From assembly GCF_900103185.1 (NCBI RefSeq), contig NZ_FNJD01000015.1:1-64000 (forward strand): DNA of 64,000 nucleotides, given 5' to 3'. The notes beneath the pieces are model-generated. The model was not told where the DNA came from, searched no databases, and was given only the letters and a program-made list of their open reading frames with translations. Positions within the stretch are counted from its first letter, which is position 1. Each line of letters starts with the position of its first letter. The stretch is from Sulfitobacter litoralis (GTDB taxonomy: Bacteria; Pseudomonadota; Alphaproteobacteria; Rhodobacterales; Rhodobacteraceae). A program made the position numbers and the translations under genes. Positions 51,042-60,295 of this stretch are shown in pieces.

Positions 51042-52784
51042 ATGAACCTATTTGCCGATATCCGCAGCCTTGTGCTGTCCACCCTTGATACGCTGGTTGC
51101 CGACGGGTTTCTGCCCGACGGCCTGGGCTTTGACGCCATCACTGTTGAGCCGCCGCGCGATGCGTCTCATGGGGATATGGCAACCAATGCCGCGATGGTG
51201 CTGGCCAAGCCTGCCCGTATGAAGCCGCGTGATATCGCCGACAAGCTGGCTGCAAAGCTGGGTGAGGATGCGCGGATTACTGCGGCTGATGTGGCGGGGC
51301 CCGGTTTTTTGAACCTGCGGCTAAGCGCTGCGGTCTGGCAGGGCGTTGTTGGCGCGGTTCTGGGGCAAGGGACTGATTTTGGCCGCGGCGATCTGGGGCA
51401 GGGCAGACGCGTGAACGTTGAATATGTCTCCGCCAACCCGACCGGCCCGCTGCATGTTGGCCACACCCGCGGGGCGGTCTTTGGGGATGCGCTGGCGTCG
51501 TTGCTTGATTTTGCGGGCTTTGATGTCACGCGCGAATATTACATCAATGATGGCGGGGCTCAGGTCGATGTTTTGGCGCGCTCTGTCTATCTGCGGTATC
51601 TTGAGGCACACGGCCAAGAGGTTGCTTTCCCCGAAGGCACATACCCCGGCGACTATCTGGTCGACGTGGGCGTGGCGCTGAAAGACAAGGTGGACGACGC
51701 TTATATCGATAAGGATGAATCCGTCTGGCTTGAAGATGTACGCAATTTTGCCACCGACGAGATGATGAAGCTGATCCGCGAAGATCTCGCCTCGCTCGGG
51801 GTGGAGATGGATGTGTTTTATTCCGAAAAGTCGCTTTATGGCACGGGCCGGATTGAATCCGCGATTGATGACTTGAAAGCCAAAGGGCTGATCTATGAGG
51901 GCGTGCTTGAGCCGCCAAAAGGCAAGAAGCCCGAAGACTGGGAACCGCGCGAGCAGACGCTGTTCAAATCCACCGCGCATGGCGATGATGTGGACCGCCC
52001 GGTGATGAAATCGGACGGCGGCTGGACCTATTTCGCGCCCGATATTGCGTACCACTACGACAAGGTGCAGCGCGGCTTTGACATGTTGATTGACGTGTTC
52101 GGCGCGGATCATGGGGGCTATGTCAAACGGATGAAGGCCGCGGTGTCGGCACTGTCGGAAGGGGCTGTGCCGCTCGACATCAAGCTGACGCAGCTGGTCA
52201 AGCTGTTCAAGGACGGCAAGGAATTCAAAATGTCCAAGCGGGCAGGGACATTTGTGACCCTGCGTGATGTTGTTGATCAAGTGGGCGCGGATGTGACGCG
52301 TTTCGTTATGTTGACTCGTAAAAATGACGCGATGCTGGACTTCGACTTTGCCAAAGTGCTTGAGCAATCGCGCGAAAACCCCGTTTTTTATGTGCAATAC
52401 GCCAACGCTCGCGTGCATTCCGTGTTGCGCAAGGCGGCAGAGGCCGGCGTCGCGACAGATATTGAAACGCTTCAACGCGCCGATCTAAGCAAGCTGGACC
52501 ATGAGGCAGAGCTGAAACTGGCGCAGAAGCTGGCAGAGTGGCCGCGGATGGTCGAGACGGCGGCGCGTAGCAACGAACCACACCGGATCGCGTTCTACCT
52601 TTACGAACTGGCGGGTGATTTCCACGGGCTTTGGAACCGTGGCAATGACGTACCAGAGCTGCGTTTCTTGCAAGATGATGCGGCGGTCTCGCAGTCGAAA
52701 ATCGCCCTTGCGCAGGCCGCAACGATTGTAATTGCGTCAGGTCTTGGTATTCTTGGGGTTAAGCCAGCGGAAGAGATGCGTTAA
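51042..52784 (+). CDS. argS: Arginyl-tRNA synthetase
   Basis: 580 residues, class I synthetase that charges tRNA-Arg. The additional N-terminal domain (1-110) is followed by [20 protein letters not shown] with the HVGH signature. The zone [17 protein letters not shown] has the KMSK-like loop. The C-terminal DALR anticodon-binding domain ends the protein ([20 protein letters not shown]). AGGAACTCC-like site before ATG 51042. It is followed by the SPOR gene, nagZ, scpA and scpB in one direction, as in many Rhodobacteraceae. Confidence 0.95.
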   Translation: MNLFADIRSLVLSTLDTLVADGFLPDGLGFDAITVEPPRDASHGDMATNAAMVLAKPARMKPRDIADKLAAKLGEDARITAADVAGPGFLNLRLSAAVWQGVVGAVLGQGTDFGRGDLGQGRRVNVEYVSANPTGPLHVGHTRGAVFGDALASLLDFAGFDVTREYYINDGGAQVDVLARSVYLRYLEAHGQEVAFPEGTYPGDYLVDVGVALKDKVDDAYIDKDESVWLEDVRNFATDEMMKLIREDLASLGVEMDVFYSEKSLYGTGRIESAIDDLKAKGLIYEGVLEPPKGKKPEDWEPREQTLFKSTAHGDDVDRPVMKSDGGWTYFAPDIAYHYDKVQRGFDMLIDVFGADHGGYVKRMKAAVSALSEGAVPLDIKLTQLVKLFKDGKEFKMSKRAGTFVTLRDVVDQVGADVTRFVMLTRKNDAMLDFDFAKVLEQSRENPVFYVQYANARVHSVLRKAAEAGVATDIETLQRADLSKLDHEAELKLAQKLAEWPRMVETAARSNEPHRIAFYLYELAGDFHGLWNRGNDVPELRFLQDDAAVSQSKIALAQAATIVIASGLGILGVKPAEEMR

Positions 52785-52859
52785 CGCACACACGCTGGTC
52801 AGGCAGGTTCAAAAAACAGACCCGCGCAGGCGATGCCGGACGCGGTCAGTGAGGCAGAA

Positions 52860-53864
52860 ATGGCAGATTACACGTCCTCCTCCCAGGGTGGGGGGTATTC
52901 CTTTGAGCATGACACCGGACTAGGCCCGCAAACACCGGCTAAGCCTTTGACAAAGTTTGCAAACTTCGCAGGTGCTGCGCTTTCTATCACCTTGATCATC
53001 GGGATCGGGGTGTGGGGCTACAAGCTGCTGGTGCGCGATGTGACGGGTATTCCGGTGGTCCGTGCGGCCCAAGGCGATATGCGTGTGCGTCCTGAAAATC
53101 CGGGCGGGCAACTGGCCGATAACCAAGGGCTGTCGGTCAACGCCGTTGCCTCTGAAGGGACGGCGAACCAGTTCGCTGAACAGTTGATACTGGCCCCCAA
53201 ACCATTGGATCTGGAAGAAGAAGACCAGCCCATCCCCGTCGCGATGGTTGCACCTGTGCAACAGGCCCCTGTCGCCGCTGCGCCAGCGGTAGACGTTGTA
53301 GCGGCGTTGCAAAACGGGGATGTGGACGGTCTGGTTGCCTCTCTTACGGATGGGATGGAGCCACTGGAAGACCAGGAAGATGGGACTGCGCTGCCAGAGC
53401 CGATGAACGCGAGTGCCACGATGGATGTGGATCCGCTCGAAATGGCGGTGTCGAACGCGGTGGCCGTGGCCATGGGTGAAGAGCCCGGCGTACGTGCATC
53501 CTTGCGGCCACAAAATCGGCCCGGTGGCCGCATGGTTGCGACCAAAGCATCCTTTGAACCCGTACCCGTGGCTGCGGCAGAAGTCAAAGAGCTTTCGCCC
53601 GACAGCCTGCCCACAGGCACACGTCTGGTGCAACTGGGCGCATTCGATTCACCGCAGATCGCACGGGCGCAATGGGTCCGTTTAAACGCACGTTTCGGCG
53701 CCTATATGGAAGGCAAAGACCGCATCATCCAAGAGGCCAGCAGCGGCGGTCGGACGTTCTACCGTCTGCGCGCGCATGGGTTTTCGGATATTGCCGACGC
53801 GCGGCGTTTTTGTTCGGCGCTGGTTGCTGAAAACACTGACTGCATTCCCGTCGTTACACGTTGA
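52860..53864 (+). CDS. SPOR-domain protein with one membrane anchor
   Basis: 334 residues from ATG 52860 (MADYTSSSQGGGYSFEHDTG), preceded by GAGG; an in-frame ATG nine codons upstream is less likely. A single transmembrane helix (FAGAALSITLIIGIGVWGYK, about 37-56) leads to a long Pro/Ala/Glu-rich periplasmic linker. The C-terminal SPOR domain (about 257-334: GTRLVQLGAFDSPQIARAQW, TFYRLRAHGFSDIADARRFC) binds peptidoglycan stripped of stem peptides at division sites. It is followed by nagZ, whose ATG overlaps the stop, which fits cell-wall turnover. Confidence 0.9.
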   Translation: MADYTSSSQGGGYSFEHDTGLGPQTPAKPLTKFANFAGAALSITLIIGIGVWGYKLLVRDVTGIPVVRAAQGDMRVRPENPGGQLADNQGLSVNAVASEGTANQFAEQLILAPKPLDLEEEDQPIPVAMVAPVQQAPVAAAPAVDVVAALQNGDVDGLVASLTDGMEPLEDQEDGTALPEPMNASATMDVDPLEMAVSNAVAVAMGEEPGVRASLRPQNRPGGRMVATKASFEPVPVAAAEVKELSPDSLPTGTRLVQLGAFDSPQIARAQWVRLNARFGAYMEGKDRIIQEASSGGRTFYRLRAHGFSDIADARRFCSALVAENTDCIPVVTR

Positions 53865-54868
53865 TGCGGTGCGGGGCGACAATACTGGATGCGTCGGGGC
53901 TGCGGCTGACGGCGCAAGAAAAGGCGTTGTTTCGCGCCGTAAAACCCTTTGGGTTCATTTTGTTTGCACGCAATATCGACACGCCTGATCAGGTACGTGC
54001 CCTTTGCGCTGAAATGCGCGACGCGGCGGGACATGATGCAGTGATTACCGTCGATCAGGAAGGCGGACGGGTGCAGCGTCTGCGTGCGCCGCAGTGGCGC
54101 GATTGGTCGGCTCCGCTTGATTTTGTGCAGGCTGCGGGCAGCCATGCGGCAGAGGCAATGTATCTGCGCTTTCGTCTGATCGCGCATGAGCTGCACCGCG
54201 TCGGCATCGACAGCAATTGCGCGCCGATGGTCGATGTCGCTGGCACGCAAACGCATGAGTTTCTGCGCAACCGATGCTATGGCACGACGCCGGACGTGGT
54301 CGCGGCTTTGGGCCGTGCGGCAGCAGACGGCATGTTGGCGGGGGGCGTTTTGCCCGTGGTCAAACATATGCCCGGACACGGGCGCGCCACGATGGACAGT
54401 CATTTTGCCTTGCCCTTGGTGGATGCTCCGCGCGAGGCGTTGGACACCCATGATTTTGCGCCCTTCAAGGCATTGTGCGACCTGCCGATGGGAATGACAG
54501 CGCATCTTGTTTATGACGCGATTGATCCACGTCCTGCCACGCTGTCACCGGTGATGATGAACCTGATCCGCGAGGACATCGGCTTTGACAATCTGATTAT
54601 GACCGATGACATCTCGATGAAAGCATTGGCGGGTGAAGTAAACCAGATTGCGGCTGATGCGTTGTCGGCAGGCTGTGACGTCGTTCTTTATTGCAACGCC
54701 ACATTGGCAGACCGCGCCCGTGTGGCCGAGGCAGCAGGCGAAATGACCGACGCTGCGCAAACTCGTGCAGAACGGGCGCTGGCGATGCGCCGTGAGCCTG
54801 ATGATGTGGACATTCCTGCCCTAAGCGCCAAGATCGACACGCTCTTGGGCGGGGCGGTAAATGGCTGA
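53864..54868 (+). CDS. nagZ: Beta-N-acetylhexosaminidase (GH3), muropeptide recycling
   Basis: 334 residues from ATG 53864, whose first base is the last base of the upstream stop. Cytoplasmic glycoside hydrolase family 3 enzyme that removes GlcNAc from anhydro-muropeptides. PFGFILFARNIDTPDQVRAL, ITVDQEGGRVQRLRAP, KHMPGHGRATMDSH (167-180, Asp-His dyad loop) and NLIMTDDISMKAL with nucleophile D248 are present. The stop overlaps the start of scpA by 8 bases. The setting after a SPOR protein is common in roseobacters. Confidence 0.93.
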   Translation: MRCGATILDASGLRLTAQEKALFRAVKPFGFILFARNIDTPDQVRALCAEMRDAAGHDAVITVDQEGGRVQRLRAPQWRDWSAPLDFVQAAGSHAAEAMYLRFRLIAHELHRVGIDSNCAPMVDVAGTQTHEFLRNRCYGTTPDVVAALGRAAADGMLAGGVLPVVKHMPGHGRATMDSHFALPLVDAPREALDTHDFAPFKALCDLPMGMTAHLVYDAIDPRPATLSPVMMNLIREDIGFDNLIMTDDISMKALAGEVNQIAADALSAGCDVVLYCNATLADRARVAEAAGEMTDAAQTRAERALAMRREPDDVDIPALSAKIDTLLGGAVNG

Positions 54869-55646
54869 TACGGTCATGGACGACGGGCAGACAAAAGTTG
54901 CTGAACGGCGCGCCGCCGAGGCGCTGATCGTGGATGTCGACGGGTTCGAGGGGCCTCTTGACCTGTTGCTGACGCTTAGCCGGACCCAGAAGGTTGATCT
55001 GCGCAAGGTTTCGGTGCTGCAATTGGCGCGGCAATATCTGATGTTCGTCGATAAGGCCAAGGCCCTGCGGCTGGAACTGGCGGCGGACTATCTCGTCATG
55101 GCGGCGTGGCTGGCGTTTTTGAAATCGCGTTTGCTGCTGCCGCCTGACCCCAAAGACGAAGGCCCCTCGGGCGAAGAGTTGGCCGCGCATCTGGCGTTTC
55201 AGCTGGAACGTCTACAAGCGATACGAGACGTCGCCTCGCAGCTTATGGCACGTGATCAGTTGGGACGTGATTTTTTTGCCCGCGGCCAGACCCAGGAAAT
55301 GCAGCAGACCCGCCGCGTGACGTATACCGCGACCTTGCTGGACCTGATGCAAGGTTATGCCCGCATACGGACGCGCGACGAGTTTCGTCCCTTTGTGATG
55401 GATCGTGAAAAGGTTTTTACGATGGAGCAGGCGCTTGAACGGATGCGGGGTCTCATCGGGTTCGAGGGCGATTGGTCCGACCTGACCCGCTATCTGCCTG
55501 AAGGCTGGGGCGAAGAACCGGCAATGCGCCGCTCGGCGACGGCATCAACGTTTGCAGCGTCGCTTGAATTGGTAAAGGAAGGGCACCTGGAAATCCGCCA
55601 AGAGGGGATGTTTGCCCCGATCCAGTTGCGCAAGAAGGATTACTGA
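54861..55646 (+). CDS. scpA: Chromosome segregation and condensation protein A
   Basis: 261 residues, kleisin subunit of the bacterial SMC-ScpAB condensin. The N-terminal DVDGFEGPLDLLLTLSRTQK is the family signature that contacts the SMC neck. ADYLVMAAWLAFLKSRLLLP follows. The C-terminal winged helix (LELVKEGHLEIRQEGMFAPI) binds the SMC head. The start lies within nagZ (8-base overlap) and scpB follows after one base, so the pair is co-translated. Confidence 0.93.
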   Translation: MADTVMDDGQTKVAERRAAEALIVDVDGFEGPLDLLLTLSRTQKVDLRKVSVLQLARQYLMFVDKAKALRLELAADYLVMAAWLAFLKSRLLLPPDPKDEGPSGEELAAHLAFQLERLQAIRDVASQLMARDQLGRDFFARGQTQEMQQTRRVTYTATLLDLMQGYARIRTRDEFRPFVMDREKVFTMEQALERMRGLIGFEGDWSDLTRYLPEGWGEEPAMRRSATASTFAASLELVKEGHLEIRQEGMFAPIQLRKKDY

Positions 55647-55647
55647 C

Positions 55648-56301
55648 GTGGCCGACCCCGCCCAACAAACTGAAGAAAGCCTGTTTGACGCGCCACCTCT
55701 GGCCGAACAAGAACGCATGATCGAGGCGATCCTATTTGCCACCGCAGATCCCATGTCCCTGCGCGAGATTGCAGCCCGTCTGCCCCACGGCTGTGATCCT
55801 GCCGAAGCGCTGGTGCATCTGCGTAAACGCTATGCCGGGCGGGGGGTGCAGCTATGCCGGATCGGGGATGCCTATGCCATGCGCACGGCCGCCGATCTGG
55901 GGTATTTGATGCAGCATGAGACAGTCGAGATCCGTAAACTGTCCCGCGCCGCGATCGAGACGCTGGCGATCATTGCCTATCACCAGCCTACCACCCGTGC
56001 CGAAATCGAAGAGATCCGCGGCGTGTCGGTATCGCGCGGGACTTTGGACCAGCTTATTGAACTTGACTGGATCCGCTTTGGCCGCCGCAAGATGACGCCC
56101 GGCCGGCCCGTGACCTTTGTCGTGACCCAAGAGTTTCTGGCACATTTCGGGCTAGAAAGCCCGCGCGATCTGCCAGGTCTACAGGAGCTCCGCTCTGCCG
56201 GGCTGCTCGAGGGGCGTCCCGCATTCAGTGCAATTCCGGGTGTCGATAGCGACGAAGAACCAGAGGCCACCGAGGGCCAGAGCGAGCTGTTCGAGGATTA
56301 A
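55648..56301 (+). CDS. scpB: Chromosome segregation and condensation protein B
   Basis: 217 residues from GTG 55648, one base after the scpA stop; an upstream ATG lies inside scpA. Two winged-helix domains are seen: ERMIEAILFATADPMSLREI (with QLCRIGDAYAMRTA) and ETLAIIAYHQPTTRAEIEEI followed by GTLDQLIELDWIRFGRR. An acidic tail (DSDEEPEATEGQ) ends the protein. ScpB dimers bind the central part of ScpA and regulate the SMC ring. Confidence 0.93.
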   Translation: MADPAQQTEESLFDAPPLAEQERMIEAILFATADPMSLREIAARLPHGCDPAEALVHLRKRYAGRGVQLCRIGDAYAMRTAADLGYLMQHETVEIRKLSRAAIETLAIIAYHQPTTRAEIEEIRGVSVSRGTLDQLIELDWIRFGRRKMTPGRPVTFVVTQEFLAHFGLESPRDLPGLQELRSAGLLEGRPAFSAIPGVDSDEEPEATEGQSELFED

Positions 56302-56381
56302 TCCCCCACGGGCCTGAAAATCGCCGCAAAGGATGCTATATTAAGCCCGGATATAGACCTATGCGGGAGTGAAATCACGAA

Positions 56382-56624
56382 ATGAACCAGATTGTGAACA
56401 TGATCATGCGTCGCTTTATGGGGCGATTGATCAATAAGGGTATCAATATCGGCTTTGACCAAGCCTCTAAACTTGGGAAGGGCCGGAAAGCTGCGCAAGG
56501 TCGCGATAGCGATGCCGTGCCACCAAGCCCTGCTGAAAACGCACGGCGGAATAAAGCCGGTAACCAACAGGGAAAACAGGCGCGCAAAATGGTGCGAAAC
56601 ATGCGCAAGCTGACGCGGTTCTAG
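56382..56624 (+). CDS. Small basic conserved hypothetical protein
   Basis: 80 residues, unrecognised. MNQIVNMIMRRFMGRLINKG may form a short amphipathic helix, and the rest is rich in Lys/Arg/Gln (GKGRKAAQGRDSD, NKAGNQQGKQARKMVRNMRK). A reasonable GGGAGTG site lies about 12 bases upstream of ATG 56382. It follows scpB by 80 bases and converges on dcd. Its basic charge would allow nucleic-acid or membrane binding, but there is no evidence for either. Confidence 0.65.
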   Translation: MNQIVNMIMRRFMGRLINKGINIGFDQASKLGKGRKAAQGRDSDAVPPSPAENARRNKAGNQQGKQARKMVRNMRKLTRF

Positions 56625-56652
56625 CAACCGGCAGCGCGCCCTGACGCTGACC

Positions 56653-57732
56653 TTAACGCGGTGGGCTGAAATGCTTGCTTAGCTTGAGCCCTTGCCCCTG
56701 ATAGTTCGACGCGATGCCTGCGCCGTAGAGCTGGGTTGGTACTTGGGTCATTTTCTCGTAGACGAGCCGTCCGACAACTTGACCGTGCTCAAGCACAAAG
56801 GGGGCTTCGTGACAGCGTACTTCGAGCACGCCGCGTGACCCTGCTCCGCCTGCGGAAGCATGGCCGAACCCGGGGTCGAAGAACCCTGCATAATGCACCC
56901 GAAATTCACCTACCATCGCGAGGTAGGGGGCCATTTCGGCGGCATATTCGGGGGGGATCGTCACGGCCTCGCGGCTTACCAGAATATAGAACGCGCCGGG
57001 ATCGAGGATAATCTGGCCATTGTCGCTGTGGACCTCTTCCCAGTATTGGGCGCGCGCGTAATAGCCGAGCTTGTCCAGATCAATCACACCGGTATGCGGC
57101 TTGGCGCGATAGCCAACAAGCGTCGTATCAGGCAGCCGCAGATCGACGGAAAAGCCCAAACCATCGTCGATCACGGCCTCGCCATCGACCAGCGGTGTAT
57201 CCGCATGCAAGGCACGCAGGGCGTCATCATCTAACGTCGCATCCCCGGTCGAGAACCGTATCTGGTTCAGCCGCATACCGGGGCGTACCAGCACCGAAAA
57301 CGAGCGCGGGCAAATCTCGGCGTATAGAGGGCCGGTGTAGCCTGGCGCGATGCGATCGAATTCCGTGCCACCGTCAGTGATTGTCCGTGTGAGCAGATCC
57401 AACCGCCCGGTAGAGCTTTTGGCATTGGCCGCCGCAGAGGTGTCTTGGGGCAGGGCGAGGGTCTCCATCAGCGGAACGACGTAGACACAGCCCTTTTCCA
57501 GCACAGCACCCTCGGTCAGATCCACGCGGTGCATCTCGAACTCAGTCAGACGGTCTGCCACCTTGGCACCATGTCCTGCAAGGAACGACGCACGTACGCG
57601 GTAAGCCACTGTACCCAAACGCAGATCAAGGCTGGCCGGTTGAATTTGAGCGTCATCAACGGGCGGTGTGCCGATGATCTGACCCGATGCGATCATGTCG
57701 GTGATATGCTGGTTGGGAACTACGCCGATCAT
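56653..57732 (-). CDS. dcd: Two-domain dCTP deaminase
   Basis: 359 residues from ATG 57732 (MIGVVPNQHITDMIASGQII) with AAAGG seven bases upstream; a start seven codons earlier is possible. The trimeric dUTPase/dCTP deaminase fold occurs twice, which explains a length about double the usual 190. The first domain has IQPASLDLRLGTVAYRVRAS and AAANAKSSTGRLDLLTRTIT (substrate-binding SSxGR). The second has AGFFDPGFGHASAGGAGSRG and LEVRCHEAPFVLEHGQVVGR. It converts dCTP to dUTP for dTMP synthesis. Double-length Dcd proteins are known in alphaproteobacteria. It lies downstream of tRNA-Pro behind a terminator. Confidence 0.9.
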   Translation of the reverse strand: MIGVVPNQHITDMIASGQIIGTPPVDDAQIQPASLDLRLGTVAYRVRASFLAGHGAKVADRLTEFEMHRVDLTEGAVLEKGCVYVVPLMETLALPQDTSAAANAKSSTGRLDLLTRTITDGGTEFDRIAPGYTGPLYAEICPRSFSVLVRPGMRLNQIRFSTGDATLDDDALRALHADTPLVDGEAVIDDGLGFSVDLRLPDTTLVGYRAKPHTGVIDLDKLGYYARAQYWEEVHSDNGQIILDPGAFYILVSREAVTIPPEYAAEMAPYLAMVGEFRVHYAGFFDPGFGHASAGGAGSRGVLEVRCHEAPFVLEHGQVVGRLVYEKMTQVPTQLYGAGIASNYQGQGLKLSKHFSPPR

Positions 57733-57751
57733 ATCCGGGCCTTTCAAATGC

Positions 57752-57783
57752 AAACACCCGCACCCATCAGGGTACGGGCGTTT
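57752..57783 (-). terminator. Terminator after tRNA-Pro
   Basis: On the plus strand AAACACCCGCACCC (57752-57765), ATCA and GGGTACGGGCGTTT (57770-57783) form a long stem with two mismatches. On the minus strand it starts 14 bases after the tRNA 3' end and is followed by TTTG and, after a few bases, ATTTG. It should release the tRNA-Pro transcript. Confidence 0.7.
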
Positions 57784-57796
57784 GTTGTATGTCGGT

Positions 57797-57873
57797 TGGT
57801 CGGGCTAGCAGGACTCGAACCTGCGACCTTCCGTCCCCCAGACGGACGCGCTACCAGGCTGCGCCATAGCCCG
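57797..57873 (-). tRNA. tRNA-Pro, anticodon GGG
   Basis: On the minus strand the 77-base sequence folds as a full cloverleaf. The acceptor stem CGGGCTA/TAGCCCG has the C1-G72 pair typical of proline tRNA. The D arm is GCGC-AGCCTGGTA-GCGC, the anticodon stem TCCGT/ACGGA with loop CTGGGGG (anticodon GGG), and the T arm GCAGG-TTCGAGT-CCTGC. Discriminator A and CCA are encoded (57797-57800). It reads CCC codons. Confidence 0.95.
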
Positions 57874-57942
57874 ACATGAGGCGTTTCATACCTGATAAAA
57901 CCGGGCGCGCAAGGGGGAATTGTTGCAAATCGCACGGGCAGC

Positions 57943-58920
57943 TTAGACTTTTGTACGACGCAGCACATCAGCGCGCATGGAATCACGTAATTCGGCCAAG
58001 CGGTTAAGCAATGGCGCAATATCCTGAGCCGATTCCTGTGACAGATCGCGGCACATCAGCGCCGCGGACAGCACAGAGGGTTTTGCCGGGAACGCGTCTT
58101 CTGCCAGCAGCGGGGGCAGGTCGATCACGCGTGGCTTTGGGCCAGCCTCAAGTGGTTCTTCTTGGTCCTCGTCATCCTCAAAGATGTTGTCGACGGTATG
58201 ATCGATATCTGCCTCTGGCGGTAGCGCAGATGCGGCAGGTGTCTTGGTCACTTCGTCTTCGACTGGTGTCGCGCCTTGCGGTGCAGCAGGCGCTTCGTCA
58301 GGCGTGTTGTCGCTTGGCGGCACGGGTGCAGAGGTCATCGGATGGCGCAAGAAACTTGGCAGGTCTTCGTCGATACCTTTATCCAGCGCGGATGGGGTAG
58401 GCTCTGCTTCGGTGGGGGCTTCGCCCTCAACCGGCGGAGTAGAAGATGGGGTGTCAGTTTGCGCCGTCGGTGGCTCTGGCGCGTCGGGAGCTGGGGGTTG
58501 TTGCCGGTCTGAACCTTTTGCAGCCTTGCCCGCGCGCGATTCGAACGCAAGCACAACGCCTTCATGGGTCTGCTCTGCATCTTCGTGCATTGGTGCCATG
58601 TCGATGGTGTCGCCAGCCGTGGTCAGATCCTCTGGGGTGACGCCTTCAAGAGGGGCGGAAAGCGCGGCGACATGGCCCATGCCTTCCTCGCGCAGGACTT
58701 TCTGAACGCCTTTGATCGTCAGCCCGTCTTCGTGTAACAAACGTTTGATCCCGCCAAGCAGCAGCATATCATTGGGGCGATAATATCGCCGCCCGCCTGC
58801 ACGTTTGATCGGTTTGACTTGTGTGAACTTGCTCTCCCAGAAACGCAGAACATGGGCCTGAATTTCAAGCCACTCTGCAACTTCTGAGATGGTTCGGAAT
58901 GCATCCGGGGACTTGGGCAT
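57943..58920 (-). CDS. MerR-family regulator with a long acidic/proline-rich linker
   Basis: 325 residues. An N-terminal MerR helix-turn-helix ([55 protein letters not shown]) is followed by a disordered Pro/Ala/Glu region (about 115-285) and a short C-terminal helix ([20 protein letters not shown]). It carries no known ligand domain. This protein is a fixed neighbour of ihfA, fabH and plsX in Rhodobacteraceae and many other alphaproteobacteria; its targets are not established. The start is four bases before the ihfA stop region. Confidence 0.85.
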   Translation of the reverse strand: MPKSPDAFRTISEVAEWLEIQAHVLRFWESKFTQVKPIKRAGGRRYYRPNDMLLLGGIKRLLHEDGLTIKGVQKVLREEGMGHVAALSAPLEGVTPEDLTTAGDTIDMAPMHEDAEQTHEGVVLAFESRAGKAAKGSDRQQPPAPDAPEPPTAQTDTPSSTPPVEGEAPTEAEPTPSALDKGIDEDLPSFLRHPMTSAPVPPSDNTPDEAPAAPQGATPVEDEVTKTPAASALPPEADIDHTVDNIFEDDEDQEEPLEAGPKPRVIDLPPLLAEDAFPAKPSVLSAALMCRDLSQESAQDIAPLLNRLAELRDSMRADVLRRTKV

Positions 58921-58924
58921 CAGG

Positions 58925-59227
58925 TTATCGCTTGTTCCCGTCTGCGACCCGGTCCTTCATCAGATGGGACGGGCGGAATGTCAGAACGCGGCGCGGGTTG
59001 ATCGGGACCTCTTCGCCGGTTTTAGGGTTCCGACCCACGCGGGCCGATTTATCCCGCACAGAGAAAGTACCAAAAGAGGAAATTTTGACCTGCTCGCCAT
59101 CGACCAGCGCGTCGGACATATGATCCAGCACAGATTCGACCAGCTGTGCGCTTTCATTGCGGGAAAGACCTACTTCACGAAAAACGGCTTCGCTTAAATC
59201 CATTCGGGTCAACGTCTTGTCGGCCAT
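58925..59227 (-). CDS. ihfA: Integration host factor subunit alpha
   Basis: 100 residues from ATG 59227 ([20 protein letters not shown]); an ATG 16 codons upstream lies in untypical sequence. The fold includes [36 protein letters not shown] and [20 protein letters not shown], with the DNA-intercalating Pro in RNPKTGE. It bends DNA as a heterodimer with IhfB. Between fabH and the MerR gene, both on the minus strand. Confidence 0.95.
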   Translation of the reverse strand: MADKTLTRMDLSEAVFREVGLSRNESAQLVESVLDHMSDALVDGEQVKISSFGTFSVRDKSARVGRNPKTGEEVPINPRRVLTFRPSHLMKDRVADGNKR

Positions 59228-59323
59228 AACTTCCCCCATGTGTTTTAAGCAGCATAGGCTGTCATTTTTCCGCAAGTCAACAACTATGGGGCGTAACGTG
59301 CTGTTCGCGCGAAGAAAAGCCGC

Positions 59324-60295
59324 TTACCAGCGCAGAACAACTGCGCCCCATGCAAGCCCGCCGCCGATCGCTTCGGTGACCAGCAGGTCGCCTTTCTTGA
59401 TCTGGCCGCGCTCTTGCCCGACTGAAAGAGCCAGCGGAATCGATGCAGCTGAGGTGTTGCCGTGGTCTTGAACCGTTACGACGACGTTATCCATCGACAG
59501 GTTCAGTTTCTTGGCAGTGCCTTGAATAATACGGATATTCGCCTGATGAGGGACAATCCAGTCAACTTCATCCGGCGACACGCCTGCGCGCTCCATCGCG
59601 GTATTTGCCGAAGCGGCGAGCTTTTCAACCGCGTGGCGGAAGACCTGATTCCCCTGCATCCGCAGATAGCCGGTGGTGCCTGTGCTGATGCCGCCGTCGA
59701 CATACAGCAGATCTTTGTACCGGCCGTCAGAATTCAGGTCGGTCGACAGGATACCGCGGTCATCCGACGTACCTTCGCCGGTCTGGGCCTCGAGCAGAAT
59801 CGCGCCGGCCCCATCGCCAAACAGGACGCTGGTGCTGCGGTCAGTCCAGTCCATGATTTTCGAGAAGGTCTCGGACCCGATCACAAGCACGCGGTCAGCC
59901 TGACCCGATATGATCAGTGCGTTGGCGTTGGCCAAGGCATAGACAAAGCCCGCACATACGGCCTGCACATCAAAGGCAAAGCCGCGTTCCATCTCGAGCT
60001 GTGCCTGCACCATCGTGGCGGCAGATGGGAACGTGAGATCGGGCGTAGAGGTGGCGACGATGACAGCATCGACATCGGCAGCTGTCTTGCCTGCATCAGC
60101 CAGTGCGGCCTTGGCAGCGGCGGTAGCCATCGTCGATGTGGTTTCGCCTTCGCCAACAAAGTGGCGGCGTTCAATGCCGGAGCGTGACCTGATCCATTCG
60201 TCAGTGGTGTCAATCTTGCCTTCAAACTCTGCGTTTTCGACAATGCGCTCCGGGAGGTAGTGTCCGGCACCAATTACGACGGCTCTTTTTGTCAT
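59324..60295 (-). CDS. fabH: 3-oxoacyl-ACP synthase III
   Basis: 323 residues, condensing enzyme that starts fatty-acid synthesis from acetyl-CoA and malonyl-ACP. The catalytic triad is C114 in DVQAVCAGF, H250 in VPHQANIRI and N280 in DHGNTSAAS. The GGGLAWGAVVLRW end is typical. The ATG overlaps the plsX stop (60292-60295), so both are co-translated. Confidence 0.96.
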   Translation of the reverse strand: MTKRAVVIGAGHYLPERIVENAEFEGKIDTTDEWIRSRSGIERRHFVGEGETTSTMATAAAKAALADAGKTAADVDAVIVATSTPDLTFPSAATMVQAQLEMERGFAFDVQAVCAGFVYALANANALIISGQADRVLVIGSETFSKIMDWTDRSTSVLFGDGAGAILLEAQTGEGTSDDRGILSTDLNSDGRYKDLLYVDGGISTGTTGYLRMQGNQVFRHAVEKLAASANTAMERAGVSPDEVDWIVPHQANIRIIQGTAKKLNLSMDNVVVTVQDHGNTSAASIPLALSVGQERGQIKKGDLLVTEAIGGGLAWGAVVLRW